In this document: piece after piece, positions 43,630 through 52,151 of the stretch
How positions within the stretch are numbered: the first letter of the stretch is position 1
How the letters are laid out: every line of letters begins with the position of its first letter
DNA from: Clostridia bacterium
GTDB taxonomy: Bacteria > Bacillota > Clostridia > UBA1381
Length of the DNA: 64,000 nucleotides
Direction: 5' to 3'
Assembly (NCBI GenBank): GCA_900756545.1
Contig: CAAEKO010000053.1
Coordinates: 33,914-97,913 of the forward strand
Position numbers and translations under genes: made by a program
The notes under the pieces: model-generated
Told to the model about the DNA's origin: nothing
The model's input: the letters and a program-made list of their open reading frames with translations, nothing else
Database searches by the model: none

Positions 43630-44736
43630 ATGAGAAAAGTGAAAACCGCGGTAATCGGACTTCACAGAGGAAGACTTCTTGCTGATTTTATTCTAAAGTA
43701 TTCACAGAATATTGAGCTTGATGCAGTCAGCGACCTTGACCGCAAGCTTGCAGACGATTACGCAAGAAAAAATAACATTCCCGCAGTATATGATTGTCTT
43801 GACGATGTTTTAAAAACCGATGTTGAGGCGGTAATTCTTGCAACACCTATTCCCGACCACGAAGAGCATGTTATAAAAAGCCTCAATGCCGGAAAACATG
43901 TTTTGTCCGAAGTAATAAGCGCAACTACCATTGAGGGCTGTCAGAGAATTGCCGATGCAATAAAAGCGTCGGGCAAAAAATACATGATGGAGGAGAACTA
44001 TTGTTTCTACAGACCGCTGACAATTGTAAAAAATATGATTGATAACGGTCTGTTTGGTGATATGTACTACGGCGAAAGCGATTATCTGATGGACTTTGAA
44101 CAGCGTCCGGGATTTCCCGAAAGCGTGCAGCCATGGAGAAAGCAGACTTATTTCGGAAGAAGAGGTCATCCGTACATCACTCATACATTAGGACCTCTTT
44201 GTTATGCACTCGGAAGTGATATTAAAAGTGTAAACTGCCTTGCTGCAGGCAAGCATGAGGGCGTTATTGCAGACAAAACCTGCGTATTGATGCTCCAAAC
44301 TCAAGATGGCGGCATGATTAGACTGCGTAACAGCTTTATGTGTGCCCGTCCGGATCTTTATACATATTACAGCGTACAGGGAACTAAGGGCTGCTATCAA
44401 GGTACTATAGGCGATATGGATTTCCACAAAATCTATATCCGCGGGCTGTGCGGCTTACAGGAATGGCGCAATATATATGATTTCAAGGGCTTCTTGCCTA
44501 AAGAGTGGCAGATGTTCCCCGAGGGTTATTTTGATGATTTAACGGACGACGGCTGTACTTTGTACGACAGCGGCACACCGCTTCTTTTAGAGTCATTCGC
44601 AAAATCCATTCTCGAAGATACAGAGCCGCTTGTAAGTGCAAAACGTTCACTGAACTGGACGGCTGCCGGTATTCTCTCTGCACAATCGGTAAATAACGGC
44701 GGCGAACCTATAGAGATTCCGGATTTTGGGCTATAG
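43630..44736 (+). CDS. Gfo/Idh/MocA family protein, possible NAD-dependent glycosidase (copy 1)
   Basis: A 368-residue protein with an N-terminal Rossmann fold (VIGLHRGRLLADF). The usual EKP motif reads SEVISATT, so the catalytic Lys is replaced. The segments MEENYCFYRPLTIVKNM, NGLFGDMYYGESDYLMD and HPYITHTLGPLCYAL resemble the GH109-type branch, which uses tightly bound NAD to cleave glycosides by oxidation and elimination. Plain dehydrogenase activity remains possible. It is followed 16 bases later by a paralogue. Confidence 0.8.
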   Translation: MRKVKTAVIGLHRGRLLADFILKYSQNIELDAVSDLDRKLADDYARKNNIPAVYDCLDDVLKTDVEAVILATPIPDHEEHVIKSLNAGKHVLSEVISATTIEGCQRIADAIKASGKKYMMEENYCFYRPLTIVKNMIDNGLFGDMYYGESDYLMDFEQRPGFPESVQPWRKQTYFGRRGHPYITHTLGPLCYALGSDIKSVNCLAAGKHEGVIADKTCVLMLQTQDGGMIRLRNSFMCARPDLYTYYSVQGTKGCYQGTIGDMDFHKIYIRGLCGLQEWRNIYDFKGFLPKEWQMFPEGYFDDLTDDGCTLYDSGTPLLLESFAKSILEDTEPLVSAKRSLNWTAAGILSAQSVNNGGEPIEIPDFGL

Positions 44737-44752
44737 ATAGGAGGAAAAGATT

Positions 44753-45889
44753 ATGAACAGGAAACTTAAAGTAGGTGTCGTAGGTTTAAACCGTGGCAAT
44801 AGCCATGCATTAAATGCGCTTAAAGCTTCAAATATTGAGCTTGTTGCCGTATGCGATATTGACAAAGAAAAAGCAGACAGCCGCAAAAGGGATTTTTATC
44901 CTGATTCCGTTAAGGTATATTATGACCATAATGAGCTTTGCGCCGACCCGGAGGTAGAGGCCGTTGTTATGGCAACCCCTATTGACGTTCATGCCCAAAC
45001 CGTAATAGATGCACTGAACGCCGGCAAACACGTTCTGTCCGAAGTAATTGTTGCAACGACAATAGACGATATTTACAGAATCGGCGAAGCAATTAAGAAA
45101 AGCGGCAAAACATATATGATGGCAGAAAACTACTGTTATATTCGTCCTCTTTTAATTGTCGAAAACTTGATACAGGAGGGCCGATTCGGTGAAATTTATT
45201 ATGCTGAAAGTGATTATCTGAAAGATTTTCAGGAATATCACCCAAACTTTCCGGACATAGGCGGCTGGAGACAGAAAACATATTTCGGAAGAAGAGGTCA
45301 CCCGTACATCACTCATACAATTGGTCCGCTTCTCCACATTATGAATGAAAAAGTCAAGACTGTTACTGCTATGGCGGCAGGACGCAGCTTTGATATGGTT
45401 GCAGACAATACCTGTACGCTGATCCTTGAAACCGAAAAAGGACACATTATCCGCCTGCGTTCAAGCTTTGTATCAGCGCGTCCCGATAATGTTACATATT
45501 ATTCCTTTCAGGGAACGGACGGCTGTTACCAAGCACCTCAGGGACCTACCGATTATCATAAGATATTCATAAACGGCGAATGTGAAAGAGGCGGTTGGAA
45601 CAGTCCCGGCGGCTGGAAAAATGTTTATGACTTCAAGGATAGTATAGACGATAAATGGAAGCATTACTGGAATATCAATGATTATGCGGGCAAGCTCGAT
45701 AATGACACTTATGAACTTTATGACAGCGGCGCGCTTATGATGCTTGAAAATTTTGCAGACTGCGTGCTTAACAATAAACCGGTGCCGGTATCTTTTGCGG
45801 ACGCTGCAAACTGGACTGCTGCAGGTCTGGTTTCTGCCGACTCCATAAATGCCGGTTGTAAACCGCTTCCTGTACCGAGTTTTGAATAA
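44753..45889 (+). CDS. Gfo/Idh/MocA family protein, possible NAD-dependent glycosidase (copy 2)
   Basis: A 378-residue paralogue of the preceding gene, sharing KTYFGRRGHPYITHT, the EVI variant of the EKP motif (LSEVIVATT) and the AENYCYIRPLLIVENL segment, but diverged elsewhere and with an insertion near residue 280. AGGAGG precedes ATG 44753. Two such proteins side by side may form a heteromer or act on different sugars. It is the last gene of the AraC-facing cluster. Confidence 0.8.
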   Translation: MNRKLKVGVVGLNRGNSHALNALKASNIELVAVCDIDKEKADSRKRDFYPDSVKVYYDHNELCADPEVEAVVMATPIDVHAQTVIDALNAGKHVLSEVIVATTIDDIYRIGEAIKKSGKTYMMAENYCYIRPLLIVENLIQEGRFGEIYYAESDYLKDFQEYHPNFPDIGGWRQKTYFGRRGHPYITHTIGPLLHIMNEKVKTVTAMAAGRSFDMVADNTCTLILETEKGHIIRLRSSFVSARPDNVTYYSFQGTDGCYQAPQGPTDYHKIFINGECERGGWNSPGGWKNVYDFKDSIDDKWKHYWNINDYAGKLDNDTYELYDSGALMMLENFADCVLNNKPVPVSFADAANWTAAGLVSADSINAGCKPLPVPSFE

Positions 45890-46358
45890 TTACTGCTGCT
45901 GTAGCCTTTAATCTGTTTTGAATTTTCATGGCGACTATAAAAAATCTCTAAAACAAACAATGATTTCAGCTCAGAAGATGTGCGAATATAGTCTTGGATT
46001 AACAGGGTAATCTTTAATTTTGGATAAACTTCAAAATGCTGATACAAAGTATATTTTAAGCAGGGATCATTGACAAACCTGCTTGTACTCTAAAATTGGT
46101 TAATATGGGGGGAAAAATTTTCGACATATTTTGAATTGAGCAAATAGAAGCTGTTTTTGGGGCGATTGAGGGTAGAGGGATTACCTTACTCAAAAGCGCC
46201 CCCAAAAGTGTTGATTTTGCGGCATTTTTAACGAGTGTATGAAAAAGAAGTCTGTAAATACAGATTTTCTATGATCATTATTGAGTTGACAGCTATAAAT
46301 TAGCTTCCGGCTCTAATTATATATACTACATAATTCTATGTATGTCAAGAAAAGGTGA
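45890..46358. other. Intergenic region with hairpins, no gene seen
   Basis: It holds an AAGCAGG/CCTGCTT hairpin near 46053-46078, an imperfect long hairpin TTTTGGGGCG/CGCCCCCAAAA (46155-46164 with 46197-46207), a small terminator-like TCTGTA-AA-TACAGA plus TTTTCT (46251-46269), and a minus-strand promoter with a palindrome at 46320-46348. Frames in both directions look non-coding. Confidence 0.5.
46320..46348 (-). promoter_or_regulatory. Orphan minus-strand promoter with palindromic operator
   Basis: On the minus strand TTGACA (46348-46343) and TATATA (46325-46320) are 17 bases apart. The spacer is the palindrome TACATA-ATTC-TATGTA (46327-46342), resembling BlaI/MecI operators. No gene follows it on that strand. 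Confidence 0.5.
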
Positions 46359-46673
46359 AAAATTTACCACCTTAAGCGGATTGTCGTAGACAATAATGGC
46401 TTTGTTCTGTTCGTTGTGCCAGTGGAATATCAGAACGGCCAGATTGTAAAGGATGCGGAGGAACGCATTAAAGCGCATTCCTCTTACGATTCTATACGCC
46501 AGTCCGATAACTGGCGGAGCTTATTGAACGCCTGCCTGTCCGACAGTATGACGGGGGTACTCCTAGACCCAGTAACCTGGTGGTGCAAGGCTGTTGTCCC
46601 GCCGAAAAACCGCTATTTCATCAAAACAGAGGATGGAAGCGGCAGCGGTGTTATCATGTATGTCACCAAGTAA
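46359..46673 (+). pseudogene. 5'-truncated conserved hypothetical gene
   Basis: The frame opens after a TGA at 46356 without ATG or ribosome binding site and reads RIVVDNNGFVLFVVPV, then NGQIVKDAEERIKAH, to a stop at 46673. A GTG at 46416 could serve as start but cuts into a clearly coding stretch. The sequence is GC-richer than the DNA just upstream, suggesting that the 5' end was lost in a rearrangement. The family is not recognised. Confidence 0.4.
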
Positions 46674-46703
46674 AAAACAAGCGGAGAAATCCGCTTGTTT
46701 TTT
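46672..46703. terminator. Bidirectional terminator between the truncated gene and the MATE gene
   Basis: A perfect 14-bp stem AAAAAACAAGCGGA/TCCGCTTGTTTTTT with a GAAA loop. Confidence 0.93.
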
Positions 46704-48108
46704 ATGTCCCAACCGCTGTATTTTTGCTTTCACGCACAACAATATTCTGAAGCCAGACGCCGTTTTTCACCAGGAAAAAGCCGATAATACACTTTATTAA
46801 ATCCAGAAGCTGGCAGGCCAGATACACAAACACAATATTTACGGCGGTAAGATGTGCCAAAACAAATACCAGCGGAATATTTACCGCCCAAATGAACACG
46901 CTGTCAAAGAGAAAGGTAACGACTGTTTTACCGCCGGCCCGCAGGGTAAAATACGTGGAATTTGTAAAAGCATACAGCGGCATACACAGCGCCGCGATCA
47001 TAATAAACTGCCGCGCCAGCCCGCGCACCTCGTCCGTGGTATTATAAATCCGCGGGAACAACGGCGCGATCAGGCACATGACAAGACCGACGCACATACA
47101 GCTGACAACAGAAAAGAAAATCAGCTTCGCATCTGTTTCCTTGGCCTCCTTCATCTTACCCGCGCCCAAAAGCTGTCCTATAATAATCGCAATAGCATTT
47201 CCCATAGCGATAAACACAACATTAAATACATTGGCAATGGTGTTTGAAATATTCAGTCCTGCTACCACCGCCAATCCGCGGATCGAGTAGCATTGGGTCA
47301 GCATCGCTATACCGCCCGACCAAAGCGCCTCATTCAAAAGCAGGGGCGTTCCCTTTATCAGGATTTGCCGGACGAGATTGCCGGGGATTTTCAGGCTTCT
47401 GTAAACCCCGGCAATATACGGGTTCCGCACCTTGTGCCGGTGTGTCCAGGCAATGATGATGGTACATTCCGCAAATCGGGAAATGACCGTCGCAATGGCG
47501 GCGCCCTGCACTCCCAGCCGGGGCGCGCCCAGCATACCAAAAATCAGCACCCAGTTCAGGCTCATATTGACAGCTACCGCCGCAAGGCTGGAGATCATCG
47601 GCATTACGGTTTCCCCGGTTTCCCGGAGGGTACTGGAATAGACCTGCGTCAACGCGAAGGGAAGCATACCGATCATCATAATCGCCAGATATTGTTTTCC
47701 GTATTCCAGCGCCATAGCAATATCTCCCGTATCGCTCCCCTCATGGAGGAACTGACTGATCAGCAGCGGCCCGCCGGATATAAACGCCCCAACTCCCAGC
47801 AGGCACAAAATAAAGCTGATGATGATTTTGAAACGGAATACATGCCGAATACCATCATGGTCACCCTTGCCATAAAACTGCGCTCCGAATATACCAGCGC
47901 CGGAAATTGCTCCGAATATACAAATATTAAACACAAACATCAGCTGATTCACAATCGCCACGCCGGACATCTGCTCCGTTCCGATCCGGCCTACCATGAT
48001 ATTGTCCAAAAGACTCACAAAGTTTGTAATTCCGTTCTGGATCATAATTGGTATGGCGATTGCCAGCGTCATCATATAAAATTTTTTATTTCCTATTAAC
48101 TTATTCAT
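46702..48108 (-). CDS. MATE family multidrug/metabolite exporter
   Basis: A 468-residue membrane protein with twelve predicted helices in two halves. The first helix region FVSLLDNIMVGRIGTEQMSGVAIVNQ and the matching AGLNISNTIANVFNVVFIAMGNAIAIIIGQLLGAG of the second half are typical of MATE exporters, which use sodium or proton gradients to expel cationic compounds. ATG 48108 follows GGGGAGAG. It stands alone between non-related genes. Confidence 0.93.
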   Translation of the reverse strand: MNKLIGNKKFYMMTLAIAIPIMIQNGITNFVSLLDNIMVGRIGTEQMSGVAIVNQLMFVFNICIFGAISGAGIFGAQFYGKGDHDGIRHVFRFKIIISFILCLLGVGAFISGGPLLISQFLHEGSDTGDIAMALEYGKQYLAIMMIGMLPFALTQVYSSTLRETGETVMPMISSLAAVAVNMSLNWVLIFGMLGAPRLGVQGAAIATVISRFAECTIIIAWTHRHKVRNPYIAGVYRSLKIPGNLVRQILIKGTPLLLNEALWSGGIAMLTQCYSIRGLAVVAGLNISNTIANVFNVVFIAMGNAIAIIIGQLLGAGKMKEAKETDAKLIFFSVVSCMCVGLVMCLIAPLFPRIYNTTDEVRGLARQFIMIAALCMPLYAFTNSTYFTLRAGGKTVVTFLFDSVFIWAVNIPLVFVLAHLTAVNIVFVYLACQLLDLIKCIIGFFLVKNGVWLQNIVVRESKNTAVGT

Positions 48109-48569
48109 CGTCTCTCCCCATTTTTATGCAAAGTACTGTTATTCTAACACATTTCTAATATATTGGCAAGAGGTAATTCAAGATCACCAGTAAAATGGTG
48201 GCTTGTACGCGCAAATCAGAGAAGCAGGCTGGCGTCGTTATGCAGACAATTCGATTGTCAGACCTTCAGATTGTCTGGGGCGTATACAACATTAGGGAAA
48301 GTATATTTTGCTGGTGGCAATCAGAAATTTTAATTTCTTTGCCTGCCTCGCATATTCGGAATTTGATCTTTGCGGCGTTAGAGGTATGGAATAGTATTGA
48401 CGAAACGCCCCCAAAGGGGTATAATGATTATGGTTTGAAATTCTATTGCACTGATTGGAAGCTTAAGCCAGCAGTTATATGTTACCCAAATTCCTAAGGC
48501 GAAAAGGCGGCTTGATAAGCAGTGAATTTGTGTTTGCCGGCTTTAAAAAAGCGAGTGGAGCTGAAAAAT
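48109..48569 (+). other. Gap with a doubtful 100-codon frame
   Basis: The frame 48195-48497 reads MVACTRKSEKQAGVV... with a more coding-like second half (AALEVWNSIDETPPKGYNDYG). It lacks a ribosome binding site, and a broken alternative frame (IREAGWRRYADNSIV) overlaps it. It is best read as decayed coding DNA. No structured RNA was recognised. Confidence 0.3.
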
Positions 48570-48890
48570 ATGAAAAAGGTTAAAATTACTGTGATGCGAA
48601 AGGCGTCCTACAAGGATTTATCTGAAAAATATGAAAACCCTATAGAGCATGCCTGTGACTTGGCGGAAGGGCAAGTCTTTATTGCAAACGGATGGCAAAA
48701 ACCTGACGGTTTGTGCGACAGTGCATGGGAAAGTATGTCGTCATTTATAATGGCGCTTGCGCACGGCGGAGAAAACTTCTATGACGGCTGGATGAAAAAT
48801 CCTAAATCTGCAATGATTTCCTGTAATGACGGTTTTCGCCCTGTCAGCTTCTACATAGAGGCTTTGGACGAGGAGGTTTGGGAAAAATGA
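48570..48890 (+). CDS. TIGR04076 family protein
   Basis: A 106-residue protein that begins MKKVKITVMRKASYKDLSEKY and has EGQVFIANGWQKPDGLCDSAW, MALAHGG and a final CNDGFRPVSFYIEAL. This matches the TIGR04076 family of small Clostridial proteins with conserved Cys residues and unknown function. GGAGC lies before ATG 48570. Between it and the next gene a short broken frame (GLHYEIYLSEKFRLKDG) is left over from some other gene. Confidence 0.78.
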   Translation: MKKVKITVMRKASYKDLSEKYENPIEHACDLAEGQVFIANGWQKPDGLCDSAWESMSSFIMALAHGGENFYDGWMKNPKSAMISCNDGFRPVSFYIEALDEEVWEK

Positions 48891-49087
48891 ATTCCGCCAG
48901 TGCGGAACACATTTTATAAAAGACGCAAAAGAATATACTTTAAATGTGCGTAATCTATGTGGGCAGGCAAGAAAGGCAATCCGAATGAAGAAAACGGACT
49001 GCATTACGAAATCTATCTTTCTGAAAAGTTCCGCTTGAAGGATGGAAAACTGTTATAAGACGTCCAATTCGTGTGAGGTGATCAGAA

Positions 49088-49522
49088 ATGTACTTTGATG
49101 ATTTTAAATTAGGTGATACCGTAGAAATTGCACCTGCGGTTATCGAAAAAGGAGAAATGGTTGAATTTGCGAAAAGATATGACAACATCCCGTTACATAC
49201 GGATGAGGAATATGCGAAAACAACATATTTCGGAAAGCTTATTGCGCCCGGTGTTATGTCATTCATGGCGGTATGGGCAAAGTATCTTGAGGTTGATATG
49301 TTCGCAGATGAGCTTATAGCAGGCAAATCTACAAAAATAGAATGGTTTAAGCCTGTTTTTGCAGATGATGTTTTAACAAGCAAAGCAACCGTAACAAAAC
49401 TGACAAAACGCAGCGAAAAGAATGGCATAGTTGAGATTACAATTGAGGCATACAATCAGCATGGCGAACTTGTGCTTACAGATATTACAGAAGGAATTGT
49501 GAAATGCAAAGGAAAAATTTGA
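49088..49522 (+). CDS. MaoC-like hot-dog fold protein (dehydratase or thioesterase)
   Basis: A 144-residue single hot-dog domain. The segment KRYDNIPLHTDEEYAKTTYFGKLIAPGVMSF carries the Asp and His of the R-specific enoyl hydratase motif. The later segment IEWFKPVFADDVLTSKATV matches the substrate-tunnel strand. The substrate is unknown. GAGGTGAT precedes ATG 49088. Confidence 0.82.
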   Translation: MYFDDFKLGDTVEIAPAVIEKGEMVEFAKRYDNIPLHTDEEYAKTTYFGKLIAPGVMSFMAVWAKYLEVDMFADELIAGKSTKIEWFKPVFADDVLTSKATVTKLTKRSEKNGIVEITIEAYNQHGELVLTDITEGIVKCKGKI

Positions 49523-49617
49523 AAGGAATGCGTGACGAACAGGGTGATTTAATCGGATATTACGAAAAACACGAATGCCCCAATCGTGAAACAGAGCCGT
49601 TTTATAACTTTGATTAA
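49504..49617 (+). CDS. Very short frame, possible gene fragment
   Basis: A 37-codon frame in another phase overlaps the end of the MaoC-like gene (MQRKNLKGMRDEQGDLIGYY..., ending PFYNFD). It has no convincing ribosome binding site of its own and may be the tail of a lost gene. Confidence 0.25.
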   Translation: MQRKNLKGMRDEQGDLIGYYEKHECPNRETEPFYNFD

Positions 49618-49629
49618 GGATTGATTATA

Positions 49630-50172
49630 ATGATATTAGAAACAAAAAGGCTTCTTCTGCGTCCGTGGCAAGAAACAGATGCAGAAGAACTATATAAATA
49701 TGCAAGCGACCCTGATGTGGGTCCGATTGCAGGCTGGCCCGTGCATACAAGCGTGGAATTCAGTCGTGAAGTAATAAAAAATGTACTGTCAGCTGAGGGA
49801 ACTTTTGCTGTTGTGCTTAAAGAAACGGGATTACCCGTAGGAAGTATCGGAATTATGTTTAATGCTAATATACCAACAGACGAAAATGAGGGGGAAATCG
49901 GCTATTGGATCGGGAAACCCTATTGGGGACAAGGCTTGATTCCCGAAGCGGTTAGCGAGCTTCTGCGGTATTGCTTTGAAGCTTTAAAATTAAATTTAAT
50001 CTGGTGCGGATATTATGACGGTAATGAAAAATCCAAGCGTGTTCAGGAAAAGTGCGGATTTATATATCACCATACAAATACACAGGCATATTCATCATTT
50101 TTAGACGAGGTAAAGATTGAGCATATCAGTTGCTTGACGAAAGAGGAGTGGCAAAAACATGGCGACAAGTAA
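49630..50172 (+). CDS. GNAT family N-acetyltransferase (RimJ/RimL-like)
   Basis: A 180-residue acetyltransferase beginning MILETKRLLLRPWQETDAEELYKYASDPDV, the RimJ/RimL start. The acetyl-CoA loop follows in GEIGYWIGKPYWGQGLIPEAV, and the VQEKCGF motif stands near the end. The target could be a ribosomal protein, an antibiotic or a small amine. ATG 49630 follows AAGGATTG; a TTG at 49621 is less likely. Its 3' end overlaps the TfoX-like gene by 14 bases. Confidence 0.88.
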   Translation: MILETKRLLLRPWQETDAEELYKYASDPDVGPIAGWPVHTSVEFSREVIKNVLSAEGTFAVVLKETGLPVGSIGIMFNANIPTDENEGEIGYWIGKPYWGQGLIPEAVSELLRYCFEALKLNLIWCGYYDGNEKSKRVQEKCGFIYHHTNTQAYSSFLDEVKIEHISCLTKEEWQKHGDK

Positions 50173-50473
50173 AGCGTTTTTAGAATTCGTATTAGAGCAG
50201 CTATCGGAGCTTGACGGGGTAACCCATCGAATGATGATGGGCGAATACATAATTTATTACCGAAAAAAAATAGCAGCTTATGTTTGTGATGACCGCTTTT
50301 TCGTAAAGCCTGTACCTTCGGCAATTGCTTTAATGCCAAATGCAAGATTTGAACCGCCGTATGATGGTGCAAAAAATATGCTTTTGGTTGATGATATTGA
50401 CAATAGAGAATTTTTGACCAATTTATTTGAGGCGATGTATGACGAATTGCCTAGCCTTAAGAAAAAGAGGTAA
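50159..50473 (+). CDS. TfoX N-terminal domain protein
   Basis: A 104-residue protein consisting of the TfoX N-terminal fold only: VTHRMMMGEYIIYYRKKIAAYVCDDRFFVKPVPSA and AKNMLLVDDIDNREFL. In Proteobacteria TfoX activates competence genes; single-domain forms in Clostridia have no proven role. It is translationally coupled to the acetyltransferase upstream. Confidence 0.85.
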   Translation: MATSKAFLEFVLEQLSELDGVTHRMMMGEYIIYYRKKIAAYVCDDRFFVKPVPSAIALMPNARFEPPYDGAKNMLLVDDIDNREFLTNLFEAMYDELPSLKKKR

Positions 50474-50526
50474 GCTGGCGGTTCAGTCCCTTGATGGCTT
50501 CGATTATTTTTTACAATTGTCGGTCT

Positions 50527-50565
50527 CCGCTTGAACGCTGTGTTCAAGCGGGCTTTGCTTTTTGA
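50527..50565 (+). terminator. Terminator after the TfoX-like gene
   Basis: CCGCTTGAAC (50527-50536) pairs with GTTCAAGCGG (50542-50551), followed by GCTTTGCTTTTT. Confidence 0.85.
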
Positions 50566-50618
50566 ATTGTGACACACAACGTTAAATTCATTGTTTTTTC
50601 TTTTGGAATAAGCGGTTA

Positions 50619-52151
50619 TTACGTGCTGCTAAAATTTTTCTTGTATTCAGCGGGGGTATAACCTGTATACTTATAAAATACATTATAAAAATGTGATTTT
50701 CTTTTATATCCGACCTGCTCTGCAACTAAATATATTTTTGAATCGGGTTCAGCAAGTAATTTTTTTGCTATATCCATCCTGTAAACAGTGAGATATTCTA
50801 AGAAAGTCATATCTGTTTCTTCAGAAAAAATAGAAGATAGATAGTTTACAGAATAGTGAAGCTCACTGGCGACAGATGATAAGGTTAGCTTTTTGCTGTA
50901 ATCCCGCTCTATTATATCTTTGATAAGCTGTGTAAGTTCTTTTTTGGAATGCCGAACATTTGAACAAGAAAGGTCTACCGCCACAACTGTAATATTGTAA
51001 AGCCATTCGATGTGATTTGCTATTTTTTTAACATCATTCAACTTATTCCAAACACTGTTTCCCAAATATATTTCTAAGGATTTTCCAGATTGATTCAGTA
51101 TAGTTTCGATGGAATAAATATAGCAATATACAAAGCGTTGTATGTAGTCTGCGGGCTGATTAGAAATAGAATGCGTTAAAAAAGATTTTAAATTTTTTGT
51201 ATCTTTATTCGTCAGTATAGCCTCAATTTTTGATACAATGGAATTAACGTCTATTTCATGTTCATTGTATATCCCTATTGCCAAACAAGATAAACAGTTA
51301 TAATATTGAGACGCCTCTACCGCTTCTTTGTATATTTGGTGAAGCTTAGAAATCTGCGTTGTGACAGAGCTTAGACCAAAACGCAGATTTACAAAGAAGC
51401 GTGCGGCAATATCGTCACGCAGATTGCACACAAATGGAAAAAGCGTTTCTTCCTCATCGTCAAACATAAGAACAAGGATAATTTCGTTATCCGATTTTAG
51501 TATTGCTTGTATGCTGATGCCGGAAGATGATAAGCTTGTACAATAATCCTTTATACCGATCAGGGAAGGATAGTGCTGATTTTCTTTTGACGTGTGGCAA
51601 AAGGCAATCGCTTTATATTTTTTTTGTGAAATATCGTATAGCTTGAGGCTCCGTTCAAAGGTTTTTTCATCAATATTATGGTAAATAATATAGTCGGAAA
51701 AAAATTTTTCCGTCATAATAGGTTTGGCTGTATGCAATGCATTGTCAAATATCTCCTGTTTTTGTAAAGCGTTATTGTTATTCGAAATAAGATGATATGC
51801 TTTCATGACTGCTTTTTCAAAGTCTGCGCGAATAATTGGCTTTAACACGTAGTCGACAACATCATTTTCTATGGCTTTTTTTAAATATTTGTAATCATCA
51901 TAACAGCTTACAAATATGAGTTTAGCATTAATATTATAATTATTTAACGCGTCGGAGAGCTCAATGCCGGTCATCTCGGGCATCTGGATATCTGATATAA
52001 TAAGATCTACATGGTTTTGCTTTAGATAATCCAAGGCGTCTTTGCCGTTACTGAACGTGGCTGAAATATTGATATGGACAGAGCTTTGGACAGCCAAATC
52101 GCAGATGAATTGTAATTCAATTTTGTTATCATCAATTACAATCGCGTTCAT
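50619..52151 (-). CDS. YesN-type response regulator with AraC DNA-binding domain
   Basis: A 510-residue regulator. The receiver domain starts MNAIVIDDNKIELQFI; the phosphate acceptor is Asp54 in LIISDIQMPEMTG and the conserved Lys is in DYVLKPI. A long central linker leads to a C-terminal AraC helix-turn-helix (LTLSSVASELHYSVNYLSSIFSEE, then IYLVAEQVGYKRKSHFYNVFYKYTGYTPAEYKK). ATG 52151 follows AAGGAGG. It overlaps the kinase gene by 20 bases. Such regulators switch on adjacent sugar ABC transporter operons, here the plus-strand operon starting at 54093. Confidence 0.93.
   Translation of the reverse strand: MNAIVIDDNKIELQFICDLAVQSSVHINISATFSNGKDALDYLKQNHVDLIISDIQMPEMTGIELSDALNNYNINAKLIFVSCYDDYKYLKKAIENDVVDYVLKPIIRADFEKAVMKAYHLISNNNNALQKQEIFDNALHTAKPIMTEKFFSDYIIYHNIDEKTFERSLKLYDISQKKYKAIAFCHTSKENQHYPSLIGIKDYCTSLSSSGISIQAILKSDNEIILVLMFDDEEETLFPFVCNLRDDIAARFFVNLRFGLSSVTTQISKLHQIYKEAVEASQYYNCLSCLAIGIYNEHEIDVNSIVSKIEAILTNKDTKNLKSFLTHSISNQPADYIQRFVYCYIYSIETILNQSGKSLEIYLGNSVWNKLNDVKKIANHIEWLYNITVVAVDLSCSNVRHSKKELTQLIKDIIERDYSKKLTLSSVASELHYSVNYLSSIFSEETDMTFLEYLTVYRMDIAKKLLAEPDSKIYLVAEQVGYKRKSHFYNVFYKYTGYTPAEYKKNFSST

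Noticed and set aside
45718..46047. A 109-codon minus-strand frame at the end of the second Gfo/Idh gene
   Set aside because: Partly antisense to that gene; the rest has non-coding composition and no start signal.
47293..48099. A 268-codon plus-strand frame opposite the MATE exporter
   Set aside because: The MATE protein has full-length family features and its own ribosome binding site; the opposite frame has neither.
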